A stretch of DNA of 64,000 bases from CAVSUB01 sp963816725 (GTDB taxonomy: Bacteria; Acidobacteriota; Vicinamibacteria; Vicinamibacterales; 2-12-FULL-66-21): NCBI GenBank assembly GCA_963816725.1, contig CAWFMC010000008.1, forward strand, positions 372,001 to 436,000, in the 5' to 3' direction. Below are positions 39,356 to 50,038 of the stretch, in pieces. Under the pieces are notes generated by a model. The model was given only the letters and a program-made list of their open reading frames with translations. It did no database searches and was not told where the DNA came from. The position numbers and the translations under genes are program-made. Within the stretch, counting starts at the first letter, position 1; every line of letters begins with the position of its first letter.

Positions 39356-40780
39356 GTGTCTTCTCCGCTGACGGCGCACGGCCCCGCCGCGACATCATCT
39401 GCCCCGACGCTGGAGCGGCGGCTCGGCCCGCTCGACGCCGCCGCGATCATCGTCTCCAACGTGATCGGCGGCGGCATCCTGTTCACGCCGCCACAGGTCG
39501 CCGCGGCGGTGCCGAGTCCGGGCCTGTTCCTTCTGACCTGGGTGACCGGCGGCGCGCTCGCGTTCGCCGGCGCGATGGCCTATGCCGAACTGGCGGCGCT
39601 CCGGCCCAGAGCCGGCGGCGAGTACGTCTACCTCCGGTTGGCGTTCGGACGGCTGGCGGCGTTTCTGACCGGCTGGACCTCCTTCATCGCCGGCTTCTCG
39701 GGCGCGATCGCGGCGAGCGCCGTCGTCCTCGCCGCCTACGTCGGCCGGTTCATCCCTGCCGCCAACGACGCGACGGCTTTATTCGTGATCCCGCTGCCGT
39801 TCGTGCCGCTGACGTTCTCACGCCGCGCCGGCGTGGCGTTGTGCGCGATCGCGATCATGACGTTCATTCACGTGCGCGGGGTCGGACCGGGGCGGCTCAT
39901 CACCAACGTCCTCGCCGGGCTGAAGGTGTCCGCGCTCCTGATCTTCATCGCGCTCGGCTTCTCGATCGGCACGGGCTCCGGCGAGCATCTGGTCCGCGCC
40001 GCCGGCCCGGTGGCCGCGACCGGGTGGCTGCTCGCGCTGATCCCGGTGATGTTCACGTATTCGGGTTGGAACGCCGCCGCGTACGTGGCCGAAGAGATTC
40101 GGGATCCGGGGCGCAACGTGCCCAAAGCGCTGGCCATCGGGACCCTCGCAGTCGTGGCGATCTACGTGCTGCTCAACCTGCTGTTCCTCTACGTGCTGCC
40201 GGTCGGCGATCTGGCGAAGGTGAAGGGCAGCGTGCTGGACGTGGTCGCCGACGGACTGCTGGGGACGCGCGCCGGCGACATCATGGCCGCGGTCTCGATC
40301 GTCAGCATCGCCGCCAGCATCAGCGCGATGACCTTCGCCGGGCCGCGGGTCTACTACGCGATGGCCCGCGACGGCGTCTTCTTCCAGAGCGCCGCCCGCA
40401 TCCACCCCCGCTTCCACACCCCTGCCATCTCCATCGTCGGCCAGTCGATCTGGAGCGGGCTGCTGGTGCTGTCGGGCGGCGCCGATGCGCTGACCAGCTA
40501 CACCGGGTTCTCGGTCGTGCTCTTCGCCGGCGTGGCGGTGCTCTCGCTGTTCGTGCTCCGCTTCCGCGAGCCCGACGCCCCGCGCCCGTTCAAGGCGCTT
40601 GGGTATCCAATCGCTCCGGCCTTCTTCGCCATCGCCAGCACGCTCATCGTCGCGAACGCGCTCTACACTGACCTGCTCGTCCCGATCCGACAGGGTACGG
40701 CGTGGGGTCCTGCCGCGGCCGGTCTGATCGTGGTGGGCCTGGGGGTTCCGCTCTACTACGTATTCAGGCGGCGGGGATAA
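39356..40780 (+). CDS. APC-superfamily amino acid permease
   Basis: 474 residues, GTG start at 39356. The first helix has NVIGGGILFTPP (G-x-G-I motif), followed by YAELAALRPRAGGEYVYLR and about twelve segments. VMFTYSGWNAAAYVAEEIRDPGRNVPKAL and YYAMARDGVFF are family marks of the LAT/SteT-like branch. The substrate is not predictable. It differs clearly from the permease at 876-2360. Confidence 0.9.
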   Translation: MSSPLTAHGPAATSSAPTLERRLGPLDAAAIIVSNVIGGGILFTPPQVAAAVPSPGLFLLTWVTGGALAFAGAMAYAELAALRPRAGGEYVYLRLAFGRLAAFLTGWTSFIAGFSGAIAASAVVLAAYVGRFIPAANDATALFVIPLPFVPLTFSRRAGVALCAIAIMTFIHVRGVGPGRLITNVLAGLKVSALLIFIALGFSIGTGSGEHLVRAAGPVAATGWLLALIPVMFTYSGWNAAAYVAEEIRDPGRNVPKALAIGTLAVVAIYVLLNLLFLYVLPVGDLAKVKGSVLDVVADGLLGTRAGDIMAAVSIVSIAASISAMTFAGPRVYYAMARDGVFFQSAARIHPRFHTPAISIVGQSIWSGLLVLSGGADALTSYTGFSVVLFAGVAVLSLFVLRFREPDAPRPFKALGYPIAPAFFAIASTLIVANALYTDLLVPIRQGTAWGPAAAGLIVVGLGVPLYYVFRRRG

Positions 40781-40814
40781 CGCCGGCGCCAATTCCGTGC
40801 GGATCGGCCGGATC

Positions 40815-41192
40815 TCAGATCTCTCCCGGCTTCCTGTCCGCCAGCAATCCCGCCAGCGTCACGACGGCAAGCAACCCATCACTGACCGCGAACAGCAGGA
40901 ACGAGCGCGGCGATCCGCGCAGCGCGTAGTCGAGGACGAACGCCGTTGCGCCGGCGCCCTTCAGTAGCGGCCCCATGATCCACAGGTAGCCGCGATAGCG
41001 CGCCGGATCGCGCCAGGGAAGTACGTAGCCGGTGCCGACGGCCACCAGGAACAGGGCGTTGAGGTCGGAGAAGATGCGGGGCGAGGCAGGCGGCAGGCCG
41101 AACCATGTGGCGAGCCGATCGGCGGCGAGAAGTAAAAAGGCCCCCGCGACGATGTCGTAGAGGCCTGAGATGAGCGCGATGAGGGAGAGCAT
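40815..41192 (-). CDS. Small four-helix membrane protein (125 aa)
   Basis: A compact inner-membrane protein starting MLSLIALISGLYDIVAGAFLL. Four hydrophobic segments are visible (about 2-25, 45-62, 72-90, 97-118) with the conserved-looking PWRDPARYRGYLWIMG loop. It has the appearance of a small conserved hypothetical membrane family. No function can be assigned. It stands alone between a convergent permease and the PEGA gene, with 41 bases to the latter's stop. Confidence 0.7.
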   Translation of the reverse strand: MLSLIALISGLYDIVAGAFLLLAADRLATWFGLPPASPRIFSDLNALFLVAVGTGYVLPWRDPARYRGYLWIMGPLLKGAGATAFVLDYALRGSPRSFLLFAVSDGLLAVVTLAGLLADRKPGEI

Positions 41193-41233
41193 GAGGCCGC
41201 ATTGTAGATGCGGCCCCGTGCCAGATAGCGACG

Positions 41234-42266
41234 TTACTTGATTGGCTTCATTTCACCCTTGTAGGTGACCGTCTCACCCGGGGTGATCAGCACGTCGAAC
41301 TGGAGCGGCTCGTAGCCGTCCGCCTTGAGCTCGACGCGGTGGCCGCCCGACTCGATGCCGAGCTTCTGGAAGGCGCCGTCGAAGCTGTCGATATCGCCCA
41401 CGAGGTAGCCATCCACGTAGACCTGCGCCTCTCGCGGCTTGATCTTCAGGCGCAGCGATCCGGTGTCGCGCGTCGTACGGTCGTAGCCGCCCGACGATCC
41501 GCCAACGTAGTAGCCGCTGTCGTACGGGCTGCCGTAACCATAGGAGCCGCCGTAGCCGGACCCGCCATAGCCGAACGGGCTCCAGAACGGGTCGTACATG
41601 TAGCCGAGCCCGTAACCGTAGCCCGAACCCCAGTAACCACCATAGTACGGATAGTACCCGTAGGGGTAATAGCCGTACGGGTAGTAAGGAACGATGTACG
41701 TGTTACCGGAACCGTAGCTGCCTGGCGGCCGGGGTACGGCTTCACCCGTCACTGGGTGATCGCCCCGTGGACGGCTGTACGTCGGAACGGCCCGTCGGTC
41801 GCCATTGTTGTCGTTCGCCCCCGCTGAGGCGCTGGTCGAGCTCGACGGCGCGCGTGCGCCCGCCCGGGCCTCTTCGCCTCCGCCAGTCGAACCACGAGGG
41901 ACGGCCTGGCCGCCGCCGCCGTTGCTGCCGCCTCCGCTTCCGCCGCCGCCGCGCCGCTGCGGGGCGTACGAGACCCGTTCCGCGGACGGGCTCGGCGGGG
42001 TGTACGACGGATTCATGGACGGCGCGCTCGGGGTCGAGGAGGAGGAGGCCCCCCCTGAACTGCTGCCGCTGGAACTTCCGCCGTCACCCCCGCCGGACCG
42101 AGGCGCCGCCGAACCACCACTGCTCGATTCTCCGCCACCGCCGCCGCCACGCGGTTCTGCCGTGCCGACCGGCGTGCCCCCCCGGCCTTGCGCCCACGAC
42201 GCGGCCGGGCGAGGCCAATCCGAACATCGCCGCCAGGGCGACGATGGCAAATTCTTGTCGTTTCAT
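41234..42266 (-). CDS. PEGA-domain surface protein, low complexity, frame broken in C7 tract
   Basis: The ATG at 42266 begins a good signal peptide (FAIVALAAMFGLASPGRVVGA). At 42177-42183 (CCCCCCC, plus strand) the frame changes. Removing one base joins it to GGTPVGTAEPRGGGG and the body. The body is Ser/Gly/Pro-rich to about residue 165 and Tyr/Gly/Pro-rich at about 180-265 (YYPYGYYPYGYYPYYGG). It ends in a PEGA-type domain (LRLKIKPREAQVYVDGYLVG, GGHRVELKADGYEP). The corrected length is 343. PEGA domains are surface or periplasmic beta modules. The Tyr/Gly region suggests a structural or adhesive role (inference). Confidence 0.82.
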
Positions 42267-42520
42267 GACTGCACTCCTCTGGACCTTCCACCACCCTCAG
42301 TGCAAGAATCCAGCAACAGGGCTGCCACAACACGATCGCGCATTTCCCTGCACAACAACTACTTTACTCCTCGCGAAGCGAGCGTGCTGTCCCATTCCGA
42401 GGCCAGCCGCATGCCCCCGTCAGGACACGGCACAGCCGGCGTCCGGCTTCCCGATTCGGTCTGTGGTCTTTGTTCGACCGACACCCGCCAACGTCGTCTC
42501 TACGATAGACTCGGGTTCGA
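42267..42520. other. Divergent intergenic region, PEGA gene / hslV
   Basis: 254 bases without a gene. It includes a small hairpin CTCGC-gaa-GCGAG at 42370-42382. The candidate hslV promoter is listed separately. A GGTTCGAGTG near 42514 superficially resembles a tRNA T-loop, but no tRNA arms surround it. Confidence 0.5.
42478..42506 (+). promoter_or_regulatory. Candidate promoter for hslVU
   Basis: CCGACA (42478-42483), a 17-base spacer, TACGAT (42501-42506). Each hexamer matches four of six consensus bases. The start codon of hslV follows at 42521. Confidence 0.35.
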
Positions 42521-43063
42521 GTGCTATCCAGTCACACATTCCACGCGACCACCGTGCTGGCGGTGCGTCATCGCGATCAAACCGTCATGGCCAGCGACGG
42601 CCAGGTGACCTTTGGCGACACCGTCGTCAAGGAAACCGCAAAGAAGATCCGCAAGCTGTACAACGACCGCATTCTGGCCGGATTTGCCGGCTCGGCGGCC
42701 GACTCGTTTGCGCTCTTCTCGCGTTTCGAAGCAAAGCTGGAGCAGTACCGAGGCAATCTCGAGCGGTCGGCAGTCGAGCTCGCCAAGGACTGGCGCAGCG
42801 ACCGGATGCTGCGGCGCCTGGAGGCCATGCTGATCGTCATGGATTCGCGGCTGACCTACCTGCTCTCCGGCAATGGCGATCTGATCGAGCCCGACGATGG
42901 GATCGTCGCGATCGGATCGGGCGGAGCGTACGCCCTCGCAGCGGCGAAGGCGCTGGCCCAGCACACCAGTCTGAGCGCGCGCGAGATCGCCCAGGAGTCG
43001 ATGGCCATCGCCGGCCGCATCTGCATCTATTCCAACAGCACGATCACGATCGAGAGCCTGTAA
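42521..43063 (+). CDS. hslV: ATP-dependent protease HslV (ClpQ), proteolytic subunit
   Basis: 180 residues. A threonine peptidase forming a double hexamer capped by HslU. The GTG at 42521 gives MLSSHTFHATTVLAVRH: the nucleophile is the first Thr of TTVLAV (T10) after a short propeptide, as in CodW-type homologues. MASDGQVTFGDTVVK, NGDLIEPDDGIVAIGSGG and IYSNSTITIE are conserved. hslU follows 6 bases later. Confidence 0.95.
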   Translation: MLSSHTFHATTVLAVRHRDQTVMASDGQVTFGDTVVKETAKKIRKLYNDRILAGFAGSAADSFALFSRFEAKLEQYRGNLERSAVELAKDWRSDRMLRRLEAMLIVMDSRLTYLLSGNGDLIEPDDGIVAIGSGGAYALAAAKALAQHTSLSAREIAQESMAIAGRICIYSNSTITIESL

Positions 43064-43069
43064 GCGTTC

Positions 43070-44452
43070 ATGCCGATCTACCTCTCCGAAAAGACCATCA
43101 CGACCGCCGACGCGCTGACCCCCCGCGACATCGTCCGTGAGCTCGACAAGTACGTGGTCGGACAACATCAGGCGAAGCGCGCGGTCGCCATCGCGTTGCG
43201 CAATCGCACGCGGCGGCAGAAGCTGCCCGCTGATCTGGCCGAGGACATCGCGCCGAAGAACATCCTGATGATCGGACCGACCGGCGTCGGCAAGACCGAG
43301 ATCGCCCGGCGGTTGGCTCGCCTGGCGCAATCGCCGTTCATCAAGGTCGAAGCCTCGAAGTTCACCGAGGTCGGCTACGTCGGCCGGGACGTCGAGTCGA
43401 TGGTGCGCGACCTCGCCGAGCTGGCGGTCGACATGGTCAAGGAAGAGCGCATCGCCGAAGTGCGCGAGAAGGCGCGGCAGGCGGCTGAGGAGCGGGTCCT
43501 CGATCTGCTGCTGCCGCCGCTCCCGTCCTCGTCGAGCATCGACGAACAGGCCGGGGAGGTGCGGGATCAGGCCCAGCGCACGCGGGAGAAGCTGCGCGAG
43601 CAGCTCCGCGACGGCCGGCTGGATCAGAAGACCGTGGAGATCGACGTCCGCGAGAAGAGCTTCCCCTCCTTCGAGATCATCGCCGGCTCGTCGGTCGAGG
43701 AGGTCGACATCAACGTCAAGGACATGCTGCCAGGGCTCTTCCAGGGCCGCATGAAGAAGCGCCGGATGCGCATCCCCGACGCCTTGAACGCGCTGTCGCA
43801 GGAAGAGGAACAGAAGCTGATCGACATGGAGTCGATCGCCCGCGCGGCGGTCGAACGCGCCCAGCAGGCCGGGATCATCTTCATCGACGAGATCGACAAG
43901 GTCGCCGGGCGGGAAGGCAGCCAGGGGCCGGACGTGAGCCGTGAAGGCGTGCAGCGCGACATCCTGCCGATCGTCGAAGGGACGACCGTCAATACGAAGT
44001 ACGGGATGGTCAAGACGGACCACATCCTGTTCATCGCCGCCGGGGCGTTCCATGTCTCGAAGCCGTCCGACCTGATCCCCGAGCTGCAGGGCCGGTTCCC
44101 GATCCGCGTCGAGCTCGAAGCGCTCGGCCGCGAGGATTTCGTACGCATCCTGACCGAGCCGAAGAGCGCGTTGATCAAGCAGTACACGGCGCTGCTGTCG
44201 ACCGAGGGCTTGACGCTGCGGTTCACCGAGGGTGCAATCGGGCGCATCGCCGATTTCGCGACGCTGGTCAACGAGCGGACCGAGAACATCGGGGCCCGGC
44301 GGCTGCACACGGTGATGGAGAAGCTGCTCGACGAGGTGTCGTTCGACGCGCCGGACATGACCGAGCGGGAGGTCACCATCGACGAGGCCTACGTCGATCG
44401 CATGCTCGCCGACATCGTCGACAACGACGATTTGTCGCGATACGTCCTGTGA
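43070..44452 (+). CDS. hslU: ATP-dependent protease ATPase subunit HslU (ClpY)
   Basis: 460 residues, AAA+ unfoldase. Walker A is GPTGVGKTE (69-77), and the pore loop region VGYVGRDVES (about 103-112) contains the GYVG motif. Insertion domain I is at about 115-235. Walker B is IIFIDEIDKVAG, with RPSDLIPELQGRFPIRVEL-like sensor and arginine-finger region (SDLIPELQGRFPIR) and the C-terminal DDLSRYVL needed to activate HslV. The stop overlaps the next start (GTGA). Confidence 0.96.
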   Translation: MPIYLSEKTITTADALTPRDIVRELDKYVVGQHQAKRAVAIALRNRTRRQKLPADLAEDIAPKNILMIGPTGVGKTEIARRLARLAQSPFIKVEASKFTEVGYVGRDVESMVRDLAELAVDMVKEERIAEVREKARQAAEERVLDLLLPPLPSSSSIDEQAGEVRDQAQRTREKLREQLRDGRLDQKTVEIDVREKSFPSFEIIAGSSVEEVDINVKDMLPGLFQGRMKKRRMRIPDALNALSQEEEQKLIDMESIARAAVERAQQAGIIFIDEIDKVAGREGSQGPDVSREGVQRDILPIVEGTTVNTKYGMVKTDHILFIAAGAFHVSKPSDLIPELQGRFPIRVELEALGREDFVRILTEPKSALIKQYTALLSTEGLTLRFTEGAIGRIADFATLVNERTENIGARRLHTVMEKLLDEVSFDAPDMTEREVTIDEAYVDRMLADIVDNDDLSRYVL

Positions 44453-46044
44453 GTAGACGTGGGGGACTGTGCGGGCGCCCGGCGGCGCTGATGCTCGCGC
44501 TGGCGGTCGCCGGCTCGACCGCGTGCGGCAAGAAGGGCCCCCCGCTCGCGCCGTTGCGGCTGGTGCCGGCAGCGATGTCCGACGTCACGGTGCGTCGGGT
44601 CGGCGACGACGTGCAGATTCATTTCAAGCTCCCGACCGCGAACGCCAACGGGCCCGGCAAGATCGATCTGGACCGGGTGGAGATCTACGCGGTGACGGCG
44701 GCGCCCGGCACCGTGATTCCGCCCAACCGTGAGCTCCTGACCAAGACCTACGCGGTGGCGACGATTGGGGTCAAGCCGCCGCCCCTCGAAGGTGGTGCCG
44801 AGCCGCCGGAGAATACGCCGCCGGACACGCGACCTGGTCCGGGAGACGAGGTGTTGTTCACGGAGGAGTTGACGGAAGCGCGCGTGAAGCCGGCGCCGCT
44901 GCCCAAGATCCCGGTGCCGCCCGGCTACGCGAAGCTCTATGCCCCGGTCCCGCCGCTGCCGGCGATCGCCTTAATCCCGGGGCTGACGGTGTTTCCCGCC
45001 GCCGCTGCGGCAGCGCAACCCGGCGCGCCCGGCGCGCCGCTGCCGGCGGTGGCTCCTGTGCCCGGCACGGCGGCACCGGCCGCTGCACTGCCCGCACCTG
45101 CGGCCGGTGCGCCGAGTGCACCGGCACCTGCTGCTCCGCCCGCGCCAGCGCCGGCTGCTGCGGCGCCCGCGCCAACGCCCGCTGCGCCGCCGGCGGGCGC
45201 GGCTCCAGCCGTACCATCGGGCGCGGCTCCGGCGACCCCTGCCGCGACTGCGACGACGCCCCCTGCAGCAGCACCGGCGCCACCGGCTGCAGCGCCGCCT
45301 GCTCCCGTCCAGACCACGGTCGTGAGGATTTACGCCATTCGCGGCCTCGCGAAAAGTGGCCGCCCAGGACCACCGTCCGCACGGCTGACCGTGCCGATCG
45401 TGAATCCGCCGCCGCCGCCGAGCGCGCCGAAGCCGACGTTCACCGAGACCGCGATGACGATCGAGTGGACGCCGCCGCCTGCCGTGGAAGGTGAGACCGC
45501 GCCGCCCGCCTTCAACGTCTATCGCGTGGCGCCGAAGCCGGACCCGGCCGCGGCCAAGCAGCCAGCGGCGGCCGCAGCGGCCGGCGCCAAGCCCGACGCT
45601 CCGCTCAATCCGGCGCCGCTCACCGTCGCGAAGCTCGAGTTGCCGGGCGTTACGATGGGCACCGAACAGTGCTTTGCGGTGCGCTCGGTGCATGTCGTCC
45701 AGAACGTGGCCATCGAGAGCGTCTCGAGCCCGACCGCCTGCGTCACCCCCAGCGATGTGTTCCCGCCGGCGCCGCCGCAGAATCTCGGGCTGCTGCTGCT
45801 GGACGGAGCGATCGAACTGGTATGGGACGCCGGATCGGAGCCGGATATCGCCGGGTACACCGTCTTGCGTGCCGACGCGCCGGGTGACACACTGCGGCCG
45901 CTGACGCCGTCGCCCATCCGCGAGTCCACCTTCCGCGATACGACCGTTCGGCCCGGCGCCCGATACGTCTACGCGGTGGTCGCGGTCGACAAGGCCGGGA
46001 ACGCCAGCCCGCCATCGGCCCGCGTCGAAGGGACGGCGCGATGA
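44449..46044 (+). CDS. Lipoprotein with fibronectin-III-like domains and Ala/Pro linker
   Basis: 531 residues, GTG at 44449 overlapping hslU. The signal peptide ends at STACGKKGPPLAPLR (Cys about 26), the CGxKGPPxxP motif often seen before FN3-like domains in this group. The first FN3-like module is at about 45-175 (VQIHFKLPTANANGPGKIDLDRVEIYAV). An Ala/Pro-rich low-complexity stretch covers about 180-285. Two more modules follow (about 320-435 and 440-530, with IELVWDAGSEPDIAGYTVLRA and YVYAVVAVDKAGNASPPS). It is likely a surface or periplasmic scaffold. The low-complexity part gives long spurious open frames in all other frames. Confidence 0.8.
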   Translation: MSRRGGLCGRPAALMLALAVAGSTACGKKGPPLAPLRLVPAAMSDVTVRRVGDDVQIHFKLPTANANGPGKIDLDRVEIYAVTAAPGTVIPPNRELLTKTYAVATIGVKPPPLEGGAEPPENTPPDTRPGPGDEVLFTEELTEARVKPAPLPKIPVPPGYAKLYAPVPPLPAIALIPGLTVFPAAAAAAQPGAPGAPLPAVAPVPGTAAPAAALPAPAAGAPSAPAPAAPPAPAPAAAAPAPTPAAPPAGAAPAVPSGAAPATPAATATTPPAAAPAPPAAAPPAPVQTTVVRIYAIRGLAKSGRPGPPSARLTVPIVNPPPPPSAPKPTFTETAMTIEWTPPPAVEGETAPPAFNVYRVAPKPDPAAAKQPAAAAAAGAKPDAPLNPAPLTVAKLELPGVTMGTEQCFAVRSVHVVQNVAIESVSSPTACVTPSDVFPPAPPQNLGLLLLDGAIELVWDAGSEPDIAGYTVLRADAPGDTLRPLTPSPIRESTFRDTTVRPGARYVYAVVAVDKAGNASPPSARVEGTAR

Positions 46045-46153
46045 CCGCCGGCGGGATCACGGCGCCGGGATCAGGCGCGGTGCGGGCGGTTCCCCGCTTC
46101 GCGTTGGACGCCGAACGTCCTCAGCTCAGCACGGATTCATCAAGGAGTACGAC

Positions 46154-46807
46154 ATGAAGATTTTCATCGATTCCGGGAACCTCAAGGAGATCGAGGCGCT
46201 GGTGCCGCTCGGGATCATCGACGGCATTACCACCAACCCGTCGCTGCTGGCGAAGGAAGGCGGCGACTACAAGGCCATCCTCAAGAAGATCTGCGGCATC
46301 GTGAAGGGGCCGACCAGCGCCGAGGTCGTGGCCACCGACGCTGAGGCGATGATTCGCGAAGGGCGCGAGCTGGCCGCGATCGACGAGCACATCGTCGTCA
46401 AGGTGCCGTTCACGCGTGAAGGCGTCAAGGCCTGCAAGGCGTTGTCGTCCGAGGGCAAGAAGGTCAACGTCACGCTGATCTTCTCGGCCTCGCAGGCGCT
46501 GCTCGCGGCGAAGGTCGGCGCCACGTTCGTGAGCCCGTTCGTCGGGCGGCTCGACGACATCTCGGGGTCGGGCATGAACCTGGTCGAGGAGATCGTCGAC
46601 ATCTTCGAGAACTACAGCTTCACCACCGAGGTGCTGGTCGCCTCGACCCGCAGCCCGATGCACATCGTCGAGGCGGCGCGGATGGGCGCAGACATCTGCA
46701 CGTGCCCGGCGGCGCTCATCGAGCAGCTGTTCAAGCATCCGCTGACCGACATCGGCCTCGAGAAGTTCCTCAAGGATTGGGAGAAGGCCCAGGCGGCGCG
46801 CGTCTGA
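46154..46807 (+). CDS. tal: Transaldolase/fructose-6-phosphate aldolase (TalC type)
   Basis: 217 residues, with AAGGAG at 46143 before the ATG. A compact (betaalpha)8 transaldolase: MKIFIDSGNLKEIE, DGITTNPSLLAKEG, Schiff-base K83 in VVKVPFT, NVTLIFSASQALLAAK, SPFVGRLDDI and the HPLTDIGLEKFLKDW end. It works in the non-oxidative pentose phosphate pathway or as an aldolase; the two cannot be separated here. Its stop TGA overlaps the next ATG (TGATG). Confidence 0.92.
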   Translation: MKIFIDSGNLKEIEALVPLGIIDGITTNPSLLAKEGGDYKAILKKICGIVKGPTSAEVVATDAEAMIREGRELAAIDEHIVVKVPFTREGVKACKALSSEGKKVNVTLIFSASQALLAAKVGATFVSPFVGRLDDISGSGMNLVEEIVDIFENYSFTTEVLVASTRSPMHIVEAARMGADICTCPAALIEQLFKHPLTDIGLEKFLKDWEKAQAARV

Positions 46808-48336
46808 TGGACTTCGAGGCACTGGAGCGCCGGGCCGAGCTCGGCGGCGGGGAGGAGCGTCTCCGCCGCCAGCACGAAGCCGGCAAGCTGACGGCGCGCG
46901 AACGCATCGACCTGCTGTTCGACGCCGGCAGCTTCCAGGAAGTCGACAAGCTGGTCACCCATCGCTCCCGTGACTTCGGGATGGAGGACCAGATCATCCC
47001 CGGCGACGGCGTGGTCGCCGGCCACGGACGCATCGACGGGCGCACGGTCTACGCCTTCGCCCAGGACTTCACGGTCTTCGGCGGATCGCTGTCCGAGACC
47101 AACGCCGCGAAGATCGTCAAGATCATGGACCTCGCGGTCAAGATGGGCGTGCCGGTGGTCGGGTTGAACGACTCCGGCGGGGCCCGGATCCAGGAAGGGG
47201 TGATGTCGCTCGGCGGCTATGCCGACATCTTCCTCCGCAACACGCTCGCGTCCGGTGTCGTCCCGCAGATTTCGGCGATCATGGGCCCGTGCGCCGGCGG
47301 CGCCGTGTACTCGCCGGCAATCACGGATTTCAACGTCATGGTCGAGGGCACGAGCTACATGTTCGTGACCGGCCCTGACGTGATTCGGACCGTGACGCAC
47401 GAGGACGTCACGAAGGAGGAGCTGGGCGGCGCACGCACTCACAACGAGACCAGCGGCGTCGCCCACTTTTCGGTCCCGGACGATCGCGAGTGTCTGCGGT
47501 TGATTCGCGACCTGCTGTCCTATCTTCCGGGCAACAACGTCGACGAGGCGCCCCGTCGGCCGACGACGGATCCGGTCGACCGTCAGGACATGGCGCTCGA
47601 TCGGCTGGTCCCCGACTCGCCCAACCAACCCTATGACATGCACGACCTCGTCCGCGCGATTGCGGACGATGGCGAGTTCCTTGAAGTGCATCAGCACTTT
47701 GCCCGCAACATCATCGTCGGGTTCGCGCATCTCGGCGGCCGCAGCGTCGGCCTCATCGCCAACCAGCCGGCGCATCTCGCCGGCACACTCGACATCGACG
47801 CATCGGTGAAGGCGGCCAGGTTCGTTCGCTTCTGCGACGCCTTCAACATCCCGCTGGTGACGTTCGAGGACGTGCCCGGCTTCCTGCCCGGCACCCGTCA
47901 GGAGTACGGCGGGATCATCCGCCATGGCGCCAAGCTGCTGTTCGCCTACGCGGAGGCGACGGTGCCGAAGGTGACGGTGATCACGCGCAAGGCGTACGGC
48001 GGCGCCTACTGCGTGATGGCCAGCAAGCACATTCGGACCGACGTCAACTTTGCCTGGCCGACCGCCGAGATTGCCGTGATGGGGCCGGAAGGCGCGGTCA
48101 ACGTGCTCTACCGGCGCGAGCTGGAGACGGCCGAGGATCCCGCTGCGCAGCGCGCCCTGCGCATCGCCGAGTTCCGCGAGAAGTTCGCCAACCCGTATAT
48201 CGCCGCTTCACGAGGCTTCGTCGACGCGGTGATCCGGCCGCACGAGACCCGCCCGCGGCTGATTGCGGCGCTCGCGACGCTCGAAACCAAGCGCGACCGC
48301 AATCCCCCGAAGAAGCACGGCAACATTCCGCTATGA
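46807..48336 (+). CDS. Acyl-CoA carboxylase carboxyltransferase (beta) subunit, propionyl-CoA type
   Basis: 509 residues from the ATG at 46807. The ClpP/crotonase-like carboxyltransferase domains are N (about 15-260; HEAGKLTARERIDLLFDAGSF, FAQDFTVFGGSLSETNAAKI, NDSGGARIQEGV, GPCAGGAVYSPAITDF) and C (about 265-509; GFLPGTRQEYGGIIRHGAKLL, KAYGGAYCVMASKH). Together with a separate biotin carboxylase and BCCP it carboxylates short acyl-CoAs (propionyl- or acetyl-CoA). The length and C-terminal KHGNIPL are typical of PccB/MmdA proteins. Confidence 0.93.
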   Translation: MDFEALERRAELGGGEERLRRQHEAGKLTARERIDLLFDAGSFQEVDKLVTHRSRDFGMEDQIIPGDGVVAGHGRIDGRTVYAFAQDFTVFGGSLSETNAAKIVKIMDLAVKMGVPVVGLNDSGGARIQEGVMSLGGYADIFLRNTLASGVVPQISAIMGPCAGGAVYSPAITDFNVMVEGTSYMFVTGPDVIRTVTHEDVTKEELGGARTHNETSGVAHFSVPDDRECLRLIRDLLSYLPGNNVDEAPRRPTTDPVDRQDMALDRLVPDSPNQPYDMHDLVRAIADDGEFLEVHQHFARNIIVGFAHLGGRSVGLIANQPAHLAGTLDIDASVKAARFVRFCDAFNIPLVTFEDVPGFLPGTRQEYGGIIRHGAKLLFAYAEATVPKVTVITRKAYGGAYCVMASKHIRTDVNFAWPTAEIAVMGPEGAVNVLYRRELETAEDPAAQRALRIAEFREKFANPYIAASRGFVDAVIRPHETRPRLIAALATLETKRDRNPPKKHGNIPL

Positions 48337-48340
48337 GTTC

Positions 48341-48507
48341 CCAGCTGCCAGCTTCCGGCTGCCAGCTTCCCGCTGGATTTCGATCGCAGCAACACGCCGC
48401 GTGGAGTGATGTCGCGGGCGCGTCGAAGCAGCTGAGACGAAAGCTTTCAACCCGGAACCCGATTGGTGCCCGCAGACACGAGCGGGAAGCGGGAAGCTGG
48501 CAGCTGG
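48341..48507. repeat. CAGCTTCC-type inverted repeat inside the carboxylase operon
   Basis: CCAGCTGCCAGCTTCC (48341-48356) pairs perfectly with GGAAGCTGGCAGCTGG (48492-48507). GCTTCCCGCT (48365-48374) pairs with AGCGGGAAGC (48481-48490). It fills most of the gap between the carboxyltransferase and biotin carboxylase genes, and shares the CAGCTTCC unit with 28611-28705. Confidence 0.85.
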
Positions 48508-48517
48508 AAGCGAAGTC

Positions 48518-50034
<1,517 letters not shown>

Positions 50035-50038
<4 letters not shown>

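Noticed and set aside
42505..42525. tRNA T-loop-like sequence GGTTCGAGTG
   Set aside because: No acceptor, D or anticodon arm pairing around it; it runs into the hslV start.
42524..44308. 594-codon minus-strand open frame opposite hslVU
   Set aside because: Antisense shadow of two clearly conserved genes, with no motif of its own.
44937..45317. Gly/Ala-rich minus-strand protein opposite the Ala/Pro linker
   Set aside because: Low-complexity codon shadow of the Ala/Pro-rich coding stretch.
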